Source: Calliopsis andreniformis
Lineage: Eukaryota > Arthropoda > Insecta > Hymenoptera > Andrenidae
Assembly (NCBI RefSeq): GCF_051401765.1
Contig: NW_027480495.1
Span: 372,001 to 436,000, forward strand
Length of the DNA: 64,000 nucleotides
Reading direction: 5' to 3'
The notes under the pieces: generated by a model
What the model saw: the letters and a program-made list of their open reading frames with translations, nothing else
Told to the model about the DNA's origin: nothing
Databases searched by the model: none
Position numbers and translations under genes: made by a program
Shown: positions 22,958 to 34,892 of the stretch, in pieces
Numbering within the stretch: the stretch's first letter is position 1
Layout: each line of letters opens with the position of its first letter

Positions 22958-25809
22958 CAGTTCTCAGTCATAAATCCTCAATCTTCAATACTCAATCGTC
23001 AATCCTCAGTCCTCAATCCACAATCCTCAATCCACAATCCTCAATATTCAGTCCTCAATACTCAATCTTCAATCCTCAATCCTCAATCCTCAATCCTCAA
23101 TCCTCAATCCTCAGTCATAAATCCTCAATCTTCAATCCTCAATAATCAATCTCCAATCCTAGATCCTCAATCCCCAATCTTCAATCCTTAATCCTCAAAC
23201 CTCAGTCATATATCCTCAATCTTCAATACTCAATCGTCAATCCTCAGTCCTCAATCCTCAATCCTCAATCCTCAATCCTCAATATTCAATCCTCAATACT
23301 CAATCTTCAATCATCAATCCTCAAACCTCAATCCTCAATCCTCAGTTCTCAGTCATAAATCCTCTATCTTCAATACTTAATCGTCACTCCTCAGTCCTCA
23401 ATCCTCAATCCTCAATCCTCGTTCCTCAAACCTCAATCCTCAACCCTCAGTCCTCATCCGCAATTCTCAATCCTCAATCCTCAATCCTCAATCCTCAATC
23501 TTCAATCCCCAATAATCAATCTCCAATCCTCAATCCTTAATACTCAATCTCAATTCTCAATCGCCAGTCCTCAATCTTCAATCATCTATGCCCAATCCTC
23601 ACTCCTCAGCCTCAGTCCTCAATCCTCAATCCTCAATCCTCAAATCTCAATCCTCAACCGTCAGTCCTCGTCCTCAATCCTCAAACCTAAATCCTCAATC
23701 CTCAATATTCAATCATCAATACTCAATCTTTAATCCTCAATCCTCAATCCTCAATCCTCAATCCTCAATCCTCAATCCTCAATATTCAACACACAACCCT
23801 CAACCAACAATCCTCAATACTCAACCATCAATCCTCAATTCTCAATACTCAATAGAATATCCTGAATTCGCATGGTTCAATACTCAATCCACAATATTCA
23901 ATAATCAAATCTCAATCTTCAATCATGAATACTCAATCTTCAATCCTCAATACTCAATCCTCAATCGTCAATCCTCAATCCCCAATCCTCAATCTTTAAT
24001 GCTCAATCCTCAAACCTCAATCCTCAATCCTCAATCCTCAATCTTCAATCCTCAATCCTCAATCATCAATTCTCAATCCTCAGTCCTCAATCCTCAGGCC
24101 TCAAACATCAATATTCAACCCTCAGTCCTCGACTTCAATCCACAAACCTCAATCCTCAATCCTCAGACTTCAATAATCAATATTCAATCTTTAATCCCCA
24201 ATCCTCAATCCTCAATCCTCAATCCTCAATCCTCAATCTTCAACCCTCAATCCTCAATCCTCAATCCTCAATCCTCAATCTTCAATCCTCAATAATCAAT
24301 CTCCAATCCCAGATTATCAATCCTCAATCCTCAGTCCTCAATCCTCAATCCTCAATCCTCAATACTCAACCATCAATCCTCAATTCTCAATGCTCAATAC
24401 AATATCCCGAATTCTCAGGATTCTATACCCAAACCTCAATCCTCAACCCTCAGCCCTCATTCTCAATCCTCAATCTTCAATCCTCAATCCTCAATATTCA
24501 ATCCTCAGTACTCAACCTTCAATCCTCAATCCTCAATCCTCAATCCTCAATCCTCAATCCTCAGTCACAAATCCTCAATCTTCAATACACAATCGTCAAT
24601 GCTCAGTCCTCAATCCTCAATCCTCAATCGACAATCCTCAATATTCAATCCTCAATCCTCAATCCTCAATACTCAATCCTCAATCTTCAATCCTCAATCC
24701 TCAATCCTCAATCCTCAATACTCAATCTTCAATCCTCAATCCTCAATCCTCAATCCTCAATCCTCAACCCTCAATCCTCAACCCTCAGTCCATATCTTCA
24801 ATTCTCAATTCTCAATCCTCAATACTCAATCCTCAATCTTCAATCCCCAATCATCCATCTCCGATCCTAGATCCTCAATCCCCAATCCACAATCCTTAAT
24901 CCTCAATCTTCAATCCTCAATCGCCAGTCCTCAATCTTCAATCCTCTATGCTCAATCCTCAATCCTCAGCCTCAGTCCTCAATCCTCAATCCTCAATCCT
25001 GAAACCTCAATCCTCAATCCTCAATCCTCAATCACCAATCCTCAATCTTCAATCCTCAATCCTCAATCCTCAATCCTCAATACTCAATCTTCAATCCTCA
25101 ATCCTCAATCCTCAATCCTCAATCCTCAATCCTCAATCACCAATCCTCAATCTTCAATACTCAATCCTCAATCCTCAATCCTCAATCCTCAATACTCAAC
25201 CATCAATCCTCAATTCTCAATCCTCAATCCTCAATATTCAATCCTCAATACTCAATCTTCAATCCTCAATCCTGGATCCTCAATCCTCAATCCTCAATCC
25301 TCAGTCATAAATCCTCAATCTTTAATACTTAATCGTCAATCCTCAGTCCTCAATCCTCAATCATCAATCCTCGTTCCTCAAACCTCAATCCTCAACCCTC
25401 AGTCCATATCTTCAATTCTCAATTCTCAATCCTCAATACTCAATCCTCAATCTTCAATCCCCAATCATCCATCTCCGATCCTAGATCCTCAATCCCCAAT
25501 CCACAATCCTTAATCCTCAATCTTCAATCCTCAATCGCCAGTCCTCAATCTTCAATCCTCTATGCTCAATCCTCAATCCTCAGCCTCAGTCCTCAATCCT
25601 CAATCCTCAATCCTCAAACCTCAATCCTCAACCGTCAGTCCTCGTCAGCAATCCTCAACCCTCAATCCTCGATCCTCAATATTCAATCATCAATAATCAA
25701 TCTTCAATCCTCAATCATCAGTCCTCAATCCTCAATCCTCAATCCTCAATATTCAACTCTCAACCCTCAACCATCAATCCTCAATACTCAACCATCAATC
25801 CTCAATTCT
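22958..25809 (+). repeat. 2,852-bp HOR, copy 2
   Basis: This is a near-identical second copy, with islands at 23864 and 24409. Distinguishing bases include CGACTTCAATCC near 24130 (CGACCTCAATCC in copies 1 and 3) and CGTCACTCC near 23382. The island at 24409 carries CCCGA instead of CCTGA, as does its counterpart at 21550. Confidence 0.88.
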
Positions 25810-27750
25810 CAGTTCTCAGTCATAAATCCTCAATCTTCAATACTCAATCGTCAATCCTCAGTCCTCAATCCACAATCCTCAATCCACAATCCTCAATATT
25901 CAGTCCTCAATACTCAATCTTCAATCCTCAATCCTCAATCCTCAATCCTCAATCCTCAATCCTCAGTCATAAATCCTCAATCTTCAATCCTCAATAATCA
26001 ATCTCCAATCCTAGATCCTCAATCCCCAATCTTCAATCCTTAATCCTCAAACCTCAGTCATATATCCTCAATCTTCAATACTCAATCGTCAATCCTCAGT
26101 CCTCAATCCTCAATCCTCAATCCTCAATCCTCAATATTCAATCCTCAATACTCAATCTTCAATCATCAATCCTCAAACCTCAATCCTCAATCCTCAGTTC
26201 TCAGTCATAAATCCTCTATCTTCAATACTTAATCGTCAATCCTCAGTCCTCAATCCTCAATCCTCAATCCTCGTTCCTCAAACCTCAATCCTCAACCCTC
26301 AGTCCTCATCCGCAATTCTCAATCCTCAATCCTCAATCCTCAATCCTCAATCTTCAATCCCCAATAATCAATCTCCAATCCTCAATCCTTAATACTCAAT
26401 CTCAATTCTCAATCGCCAGTCCTCAATCTTCAATCATCTATGCCCAATCCTCACTCCTCAGCCTCAGTCCTCAATCCTCAATCCTCAATCCTCAAATCTC
26501 AATCCTCAACCGTCAGTCCTCGTCCTCAATCCTCAAACCTAAATCCTCAATCCTCAATATTCAATCATCAATACTCAATCTTTAATCCTCAATCCTCAAT
26601 CCTCAATCCTCAATCCTCAATCCTCAATATTCAACACACAACCCTCAACCAACAATCCTCAATACTCAACCATCAATCCTCAATTCTCAATACTCAATAG
26701 AATATCCTGAATTCGCATGGTTCAATACTCAATCCACAATATTCAATAATCAAATCTCAATCTTCAATCATGAATACTCAATCTTCAATCCTCAATACTC
26801 TATCCTCAATCGTCAATCCTCAATCCCCAATCCTCAATCTTCAATGCTCAATCCTCAAACCTCAATCCTCAATCCTCAATCCTCAATCTTCAATCCTCAA
26901 TCCTCAATCATCAATTCTCAATCCTCAGTCCTCAATCCTCAGGCCTCAAACATCAATATTCAACCCTCAGTCCTCGACCTCAATCCACAAACCTCAATCC
27001 TCAATCCTCAGACTTCAATAATCAATATTCAATCTTTAATCCCCAATCCTCAATCCTCAATCCTCAATCCTCAATCCTCAATCTTCAACCCTCAATCCTC
27101 AATCCTCAATCCTCAATCCTCAGTCACAAATCCTCAATCTTCAATACACAATCGTCAATGTTCAGTCCTCAATCCTCAATCCTCAATCGACAATCCTCAA
27201 TATTCAATCCTCAATCCTCAATCCTCAATACTCAATCCTCAATCTTCAATCCTCAATCCTCAATCCTCAATCCTCAATACTCAATCTTCAATCCCCAATC
27301 CTCAATCCTCAATCCTCAATCCTCAACCCTCAATCCTCAACCCTCAGTCCATATCTTCAATTCTCAATTCTCAATCCTCAATACTCAATCCTCAATCTTC
27401 AATCCCCAATCATCCATCTCCGATCCTAGATCCTCAATCCCCAATCCACAATCCTTAATCCTCAATCTTCAATCCTCAATCGCCAGTCCTCAATCTTCAA
27501 TCCTCTATGCTCAATCCTCAATCCTCAGCCTCAGTCGTCAATCCTCAATCCTCAATCCTCAAACCTCAATCCTCAACCGTCAGTCCTCGTCAGCAATCCT
27601 CAACCCTCAATCCTCGATCCTCAATATTCAATCATCAATAATCAATCTTCAATCCTCAATCATCAGTCCTCAATCCTCAATCCTCAATCCTCAATATTCA
27701 ACTCTCAACCCTCAACCATCAATCCTCAATACTCAACCATCAATCCTCAA
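25810..27750 (+). repeat. 2,852-bp HOR, copy 3 (deleted and truncated)
   Basis: This third copy has its island at 26709. It then loses 293 bp relative to copy 2 near 27110 (landmark 24599 maps to 27158, an offset of 2,559 instead of 2,852), which removes the CCCGA-type island. Copy 3 also has only one CCATATC passage. After about 27750 it continues with the GAACATCC-type island (27776) rather than CAGTTCTCAG, so it fuses into another block. Confidence 0.82.
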
Positions 27751-28087
27751 TTCTCAATACTCAATAGAACATCCTGAATTCTCATGGTTCAATACTCAAT
27801 TCATAATATTCAATAATCAAATCTCAAACCTCAAGCATCAATTCTCAACACTCAATCCTCATTCCTCAAACCTCAATCCTAAACCCTCAGTCCTCATTCT
27901 CAATTCTCAATTCTCAATCCTCACTCCTCAATCCTCAATCTTCAATACTCAATCGTCAATCCTTAGTGCTCAATCCTCAATCCTCAATCCTCGTACCTCA
28001 AACTTCAATCCTCAACCCTCACTCCTCACCCTCAATTCTCAATTCTCAATTCTCAATCCTCAATACTCAATCTTCAACCCTCAATAA
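27158..28087 (+). other. 309-codon open frame in the 8-kb duplication, probably not a gene
   Basis: This is an SSILNPQ-type frame duplicated at 35176-36105 with one visible base difference (27170/35188), which changes Gln to Glu. It overlaps 26844-27458 in another frame with the same kind of peptide. Equal length in both copies reflects recent duplication rather than evident selection. Confidence 0.25.
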
Positions 28088-28266
28088 TCAATCTCCAATC
28101 CTACATCCTCAATCCCCAATCCTCAATCCTTAATCCTCAATCTTCAATCCTCAATCTTCAAACCTCAATCCTCAATCCTCAATCCTCAATCCTCAATCCC
28201 CAATCCTCAATACTCAATCTTCAATCCTCAATCCTCAATCCTCAATCCTCAATCCTCAATCCTCAA

Positions 28267-28714
28267 TCATCAATCCTCAGTCTTCAATACTCAATCCTCA
28301 ATCCTCAATCCTCAATCCTCAATACTCAACCATCAATCCTCAATTCTCAATCCTCAATCCTCAATATTCAATCCTCAATACTCAATCTTCAATACTCAAT
28401 CCTGGATCCTCAATCCTCAATCCTCAGTTCTCAGTCATAAATCCTCTATCTTCAATACTTAATCGTCAATCCTCAATCCTCAATCCTCAATCATCAATCC
28501 TCAGTCTTCAATACTCAATCCTCAATCCTCAATCCTCAATCCTCAATACTCAACCATCAATCCTCAATTCTCAATCCTCAATCCTCAATATTCAATCCTC
28601 AATACTCAATCTTCAATACTCAATCCTGGATCCTCAATCCTCAATCCTCAGTTCTCAGTCATAAATCCTCTATCTTCAATACTTAATCGTCAATCCTCAG
28701 TCCTCAATCCTCAA
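28267..28714 (+). repeat. 224-bp tandem duplication (two copies)
   Basis: CAGTCTTC at 28278 and 28502 marks two adjacent 224-bp copies (32 heptamers exactly), each with CCTGGATCC and CAGTTCTCAG. The same pair is present at 36296 and 36520 in the second 8-kb copy, so this event predates the 8,018-bp duplication. Confidence 0.85.
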
Positions 28715-29344
28715 TCATCAATCCTCGTTCCTCAAACCTCAATCCTCAACCCTCAGTCCATATCTTCAATTCTCAATTCTCAATCCTCAATCCTCAATCC
28801 TCAATCTTCAATCCCCAATCATCCATCTCCGATCCTAGATCCTCAATCCCCAATCCACAATCCTTAACCCTCAATCTTCAATCCTCAATCGCCAGTCCTC
28901 AATCTTCAATCCTCTATGCTCAATCCTCAATCCTCAGCCTCAGTCCTCAATCCTCAATCCTCAATCCTCAAACCTCAATCCTCAACCGTCAGTCCTCGTC
29001 AGCAATCCTCAACCCTCAATCCTCGATCCTCTATATTCAATCATCAATAATCAATCTTCAATCCTCAATCATCAGTCCTCAATCCTCAATCCTCAATCCT
29101 CAATATTCAACTCTCAACCCTCAACCATCAATCCTCAATACTCAACCATCAATCCTCAATTCTCAATACTCAATAGAACATCCTGAATTCTCATGGTTCA
29201 ATACTCAATTCATAATATTCAATAATCAAATCTCAAACCTCAAGCATCAATTCTCAACACTCAAACCTCATTCCTCAAACCTCAATCCTAAACCCTCAGT
29301 CCTCATCCTCAATTCTCAATTCTCAATCCTCAATCCTCAATCCT

Positions 29345-30430
29345 CAATCTTCAATCCTCAATAATCAATCTCCAATTCTAGATCTTCAATCCCCAATCTT
29401 CAATCCTTAATCCTCAATCCTCAGTCATAAATCCTCAATCTTCAATACTCAATCGTCAATCCTCAGTCCTCAATCCTCAATCCTCAATCCTCAATCCTCA
29501 ATATTCATTCCTCAATACTCAATCTTCAACCCTCAATCCTCAATCCTCAATCCTCAATCCTCAATCCTCAGTCATAAATCCTCAATCTTCAATCCTCAAT
29601 AATCAATCTCCAATCCTAGATCCTCAATCCCCAATCTTCAATCCTTAATCCTCAACCCTCAGTCATATATCCTCAATCTTCAATACTCAATCGTCAATCC
29701 TCAGTCCTCAATCCTCAATCCTCAATCCTCAATATTCAATCCTCAATACTCAATCTTCAATCATCAATCCTCAAACCTCAATCCTCAATCCTCAGTTCTC
29801 AGTCATAAATCCTCTATCTTCAATACTTGATCGTCAATCCTCAGTCCTCAATCCTCAATCCTCAATCCTCGTTCCTCAAACCTCAATCCTCAACCCTCAG
29901 TCCTCATCCGCAATTCTCAATCCTCAATCTTCAATCCTCAATAATCAATCTCCAATCCTAGATCTTCAATCCCCAATCTTCAATCCTTAATCCTCAATCC
30001 TCAGTCATAAATCCTCAATCTTCAATACTCAATCGTCAATCCTCAGTCCTCAATCCTCAATCCTCAATCCTCAATCCTCAATATTCATTCCTCAATACTC
30101 AATCTTCAATCCTCAATCCTCAATCCTCAATCCTCAATCCTCAATCCTCAGTCATAAATCCTCAATCTTCAATCCTCAATAATCAATCTCCAATCCTAGA
30201 TCCTCAATCCCCAATCTTCAATCCTTAATCCTCAATCCTCAGTCATATATCCTCAATCTTCAATACTCAATCGTCAATCCTCAGTCCTCAATCCTCAATC
30301 CTCAATCCTCAATCCTCAATCCTCAATATTCAATCCTCAATACTCAATCTTCAATCATCAATCCTCAAACCTCAATCCTCAATCCTCAGTTCTCAGTCAT
30401 AAATCCTCTATCTTCAATACTTGATCGTCA
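29345..30430 (+). repeat. 580- to 594-bp tandem duplication (two copies)
   Basis: GATCTTC at 29381 and 29961, ATTCATTC at 29503 and 30083, and CATATATCC at 29664 and 30244 are all 580 bp apart. CAGTTCTCAG is 594 bp apart (29793 and 30387) because two heptamers were gained. Both copies share the variant CTTGATCG, where other blocks have CTTAATCG, so that change preceded the duplication. The pair is repeated in the second 8-kb copy (about 37363-38448). Confidence 0.83.
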
Positions 30431-32530
30431 ATCCTCAGTCCTCAATCCTCAAATCTCAATCCTCAACCGTCAGTCCTCGTCCTCAATCCTCAAACCTAAA
30501 TCCTCAATCCTCAATATTCAATCATGAATACTCAATCTTCAATCCTCAATCCTCAATCCTCAATCCTCAATCCTCAATCCTCAATATTCAACACACAACC
30601 CTCAACCAACAATCCTCAATACTCAACCATCAATCCTCAATTCTCAATACTCAATAGAATATCCTGAATTCGCATGGTTCAATACTCAATCCACAATATT
30701 CAATAACCAAATCTCAATCTTCAATCATGAATACTCAATCTTCAATCCTCAATACTCAATCCTCAATCGTCAATCCTCAATCCCCAATCCTCAGTCATAA
30801 ATCCTCAATCTTCAATCCTCAATAATCAATCTCCAATCCTAGATCCTCAATCCCCAATCTTCAATCCTTAATCCTCAATCCTCAGTCATATATCCTCAAT
30901 CTTCAATACTAAATCGTCAATCCTCAATCCTCAATCTTCAACCCTCAATCCTCAATCCTCAATCCTCAATCCTCAATCTTCAATCCTCAACGATCAATCT
31001 CCAATCCTAGATCCTCAATCCCCAATCTTCAATCCTTAATCCTCAATCTTCAATCCTCAATCCCCAGTCCTCAATCTCCAATCCTCAATGCTCAATCCTC
31101 AATCCTCAATCCTCAGTCCTCAATCCTCAATCCTCAATCCTCAATCCCCAATCGTCAATCTTCAATCCTCAATAATCAACCTCCAATCCAAGATCCTCAA
31201 TCCCCAATCTTCAATCCTTAATCCTAAAACTTCAGTCCTCAATCCCCAGTCATCAAGCTTCAATCCTCAATGCTCAATCCTCAATCCTCAATCCTCAGTA
31301 CTCAATCCTCAATCCTCAATCCTCAAACCTCAATCCTCAACCGTCAGTCCTCATCCTCCATCCCCAATCCTCAATCCTCAATCCTCAATCTTTAATCCCC
31401 AATACTCAATCTTAAATCCTCAATCCTCAATCCTGAATCCTCAATCCTCAATCCCCCATCCTCAATCTTCAATGCTCAATCCTCAATCCTCAATCCTCAA
31501 TACTCATTCCTCAATCTTCAATCCTCAATACTCAATCTTCAATCCTCAATTCTCAATCCTCAATCCACAACCCTCAATCCTCAATCCTGAATCCTCAATC
31601 TTCAATCCTCAATACCCAATCCTCAATGCTCAATCCTCAATTCACAATCATCAATTCTCAATCCTCAATCCTCAATCCTCAGGCCTCAAACATCAATATT
31701 CAACCCTCAGTCCTCGTCCTCAATCCACAACACTCAATCCTCAATCCTCAATCTTCAATCATCAATATTCAATCTTTAATCCTCAATCCTCAATCCTCAA
31801 TCCTCAATCCTCAATCCTCAATCTTCAACCCTCAATCCTCAATCCTCAATCCTCAATCCTCAATCTTCAATCCTCAACAATCAATCTCCAATCCTAGATC
31901 CTCAATCCCCAATCTTCAATCCTTAATCCTCAATCTTCAATCCTCAATCCCCAGTCCTCAGCATCTAATCCTCAATGCTCAATCCTCAATCCTCAATCCT
32001 CAGTCCTCAATCCTCAATCCTCAGTCCTCAGGCATCAATACTCAATCTTCAATACTCAATCCTCAATAGTCAATCCTCAATCCTCAATCCTCAACCCTCA
32101 ATCCTCATTCCTCAAACCTCAATCCTCAACTCTCAGTCCTCATTCTCAATTCTCAATTCTCAATCCTCAATCCTCAATCGTCAATCTTCAATCCACAATA
32201 ATCAATCTCCAATCCAAGATCATCAATCCGCAATCTTCAATCCTTAATCCTCAATCTTCAGTCCTCAATCCCCAGTCATCAATCTTCAATCGTCAATGCT
32301 CAATCCTTAATCCTCAACCGTCAGTCCTCGTCCTCAATCCTCAACCCTCAATCCCCAATCGTCAATCTTCAATCATCAATACTCAATCTTCAATCCTCAA
32401 TACTCAATCCTCAATCGTCAATCCTCAATCCCCAATCCTCAATCTTCAATGCTCAATCCTCAATCCTCAATTCTCAATCCTCAATCCGCAATCTTCAATC
32501 CTCAATACTCAATATTCAATCCCCAATCCT

Positions 32531-32966
32531 CAATCGTCAATCCTCAATACTCAATCCTCAGTTCTGAATCCTCATTCTTCAATCCTCAATACCCAATCCT
32601 CAATCTTCAATCCTCAATCCTCAATCATCAATTCTCAATCCTCAATCCACAATCCTCAGGCCTCAAACATCATTATTCAACCCTCAGTCCTCGTCCTCAA
32701 TCCACAACCCTCAATCCTCAGTCCTCAACCTTCAATCATCAATATTCAATCTTTAATCCTCAATCCTCAATCCTCAATCCTCAATCCTCAATCCTCAATC
32801 CTCAATCTTCAACCCTCAATCCTCAATCCTCAATACTCAATCTTCAATCTTCAATCCTCAATAATCAATCTTCAAACCCCAATCCTCATTTCTCAATCCT
32901 CAATCCTCAATGTTCAATCCTCAATACTCAATCTTCAATCCTCAATCCTCAATCCTCAATCCTCAA
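32531..32966 (+). repeat. Block repeated 1,020 bp downstream
   Basis: About 435 bp here, from CAATCGTCAATCC through GTTCTGAATCC to the run of canonical heptamers, is repeated at 33551-33986. It then diverges (CATTCTTC here, CCCCAATCC there). Related versions lie at 7.03-7.3, 39.4-39.9, 40.47-40.9, 50.04-50.48, 54.1-54.55 and 59.4-59.85 kb. Confidence 0.8.
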
Positions 32967-33328
32967 TCCTCATTCTTCAATCCTCAATACCTAATCCTCA
33001 ATCTTCAATCCACTATCCTCAATTCGCAATCCTCAATCCTCAATCCTCAGACCTCAAGTATCAATAGTCAGTCCTCAGTCCTCGTCCTCAATACACAACA
33101 CTCAGTCATCAATCCTCAATCTTCATTCATCAATATTCTACCTTCAATCCTCAGTCCACAATCCTCAATGTTCAATCCTCAATACCCAATCCTCAATCTT
33201 CAATCCTCAATCCTCAGTCCTCAATCCTCAATCCTCAATCCTCAATCCTCAACCCTCAGTCCTCAAATCTCAATCCTGAATCCTCAATCCTGAATCCTCA
33301 ATCTTCAGCCCTCAGTCCTCAACAATCA

Positions 33329-33460
33329 GTTGTCGATCCTCAATCCTCCAAAGAATATCATCAATTCACAGTGCTCAATACTCAATACTCAATCTGCAAT
33401 CTTCAAGTCTCTATCCACAAACATCAATTCTCATCACTCAACCCCCAACACTCAGTCCCC
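33329..33460 (+). repeat. Strongly diverged segment within the array
   Basis: This passage of about 130 bp, starting GTTGTCGATCC and including CCAAAGAATATC, CACAGTGCTC and TTCAAGTCTCTATCC, matches the heptamer less well than anywhere else outside the hairpin islands. Copies sit at 40251-40382, 50843-50974 and 60216-60347; the last two share CTCTGTCC for CTCTATCC. It is absent from 54.5-55.1 kb, where a 322-bp deletion (46 heptamer lengths) removed it. It may be old diverged heptamers or a remnant of non-repeat sequence. No function is visible. Confidence 0.65.
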
Positions 33461-34222
33461 AATCCTCAATATTCAATCCTCAATCCTCAATCCTCAATCC
33501 CCAATCCTCATCCTTCAATCCTCAATACTCAATCTTCAATCCTCAATCCTCAATCGTCAATCCTCAATACTCAATCCTCAGTTCTGAATCCTCATTCTTC
33601 AATCCTCAATACCCAATCCTCAATCTTCAATCCTCAATCCTCAATCATCAATTCTCAATCCTCAATCCACAATCCTCAGGCCTCAAACATCATTATTCAA
33701 CCCTCAGTCCTCGTCCTCAATCCACAACCCTCAATCCTCAGTCCTCAACCTTCAATCATCAATATTCAATCTTTAATCCTCAATCCTCAATCCTCAATCC
33801 TCAATCCTCAATCCTCAATCCTCAATCTTCAACCCTCAATCCTCAATCCTCAATACTCAATCTTCAATCTTCAATCCTCAATAATCAATCTTCAAACCCC
33901 AATCCTCATTTCTCAATCCTCAATCCTCAATGTTCAATCCTCAATACTCAATCTTCAATCCTCAATCCTCAATCCTCAATCCTCAATCCCCAATCCTCAA
34001 TCCTTAATTCTCAATCTTCAATCCTCAATCGCCAGTCCTCAATCATCAATCCTCAATGTTCAATCCTCAATCCTCAAGTCTCAGTCCTCAATCCTCAATC
34101 CTCAATCCTCAATCCTCAAACCTCAATCCTCAACCGTCAGTCCTCGTCCTCAATCCTCAACCCTCAATCCTCAATCCGTAGTCTTCAATCATCAATTCTC
34201 AATGCCCAATAGAATATCCTGA
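33371..34222 (+). other. 283-codon open frame, probably not a gene
   Basis: This low-complexity frame starts inside the strongly diverged segment and ends in the class H hairpin island. It is duplicated at 40293-41144. The related block at 50885 gives only a 76-codon frame. It overlaps 33330-33587 in another frame. Confidence 0.25.
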
Positions 34223-34238
34223 ATTCTCAGGATTCTAT
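34209..34238. repeat. Hairpin island, class H (perfect arms)
   Basis: Outer arms ATAGA/TCTAT (5 bp) and inner arms ATCCTGA/TCAGGAT (7 bp) pair perfectly around the loop ATTC, with a two-base bulge (AT) on the left arm. Intact copies lie at 34209, 41131 and 45884; a fourth with a shortened loop is at 60963. All four follow the variant TCAATGCCC. Confidence 0.83.
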
Positions 34239-34892
34239 ACTCAAACCTCAAACCTCAACCATCAGCCCTCATTCTCAATCCTCAATCCTCAATCCTCAAT
34301 CCTCAATATTTAATCCTCAATACTCAATCTTCAATACTCAATCCTCAATCCTCAATCCTCATCCTCAATCCTCAGTCATAAATCCTCAATCTTCAATACT
34401 CAATCGTCAATCCTCAGTCCTCAATCCTCAATCCTCAATCCTCGTTCCTCAAACCTCAATCCTCAACCCTCAGTCCTCATCCTCAATTCTCAATTCTCAA
34501 TCCTCAATCTTCAATCCTCCATCTTCAATCACCAATAATCAATCTCCAATCCTAGATCCTCAATCCCCAATCCTCAATCCTTTATCCTCAGTCTTCAATC
34601 CTCAATCGCCAGTCCTCAGTCTTCAATACTCAATACTCAATCCTCAATCCTCAATCCTCTATACTCAGCCATCAATCCTCAATTCTCAATGCTCAATAGA
34701 ATATTCTGAATTCGCATGGTTCAATACCCTATCCACAATATTCAATAATCAAATCTCAATCCTCAATCTTCAATCCTCAATACTCAATTTCAATCCTCAA
34801 TTCTCAGTCCTCAATCCTCAGTCCTCAGTCCTCAGTCGTCAAACCTCAATCCCCGCACCTCAGCCCTCATCCTCAATCCTCAGTCCTCAATC

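Larger units (their letters stand above)
26875..34892 (+). repeat. 8,018-bp tandem duplication, copy 1
   Basis: Islands at 27776, 29185 and 30666 recur exactly 8,018 bp later at 35794, 37203 and 38684. Islands at 34221 and 34708 recur 6,922 bp later at 41143 and 41630. The change of offset is explained by loss of 1,096 bp (about 31391-32487 of this copy) from copy 2. The end of this copy meets the start of copy 2 at about 34893, as expected of a true tandem duplication. Older nested repeats lie inside: 224 bp x 2, about 580 bp x 2, and a 1,020-bp-spaced pair. Confidence 0.88.
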
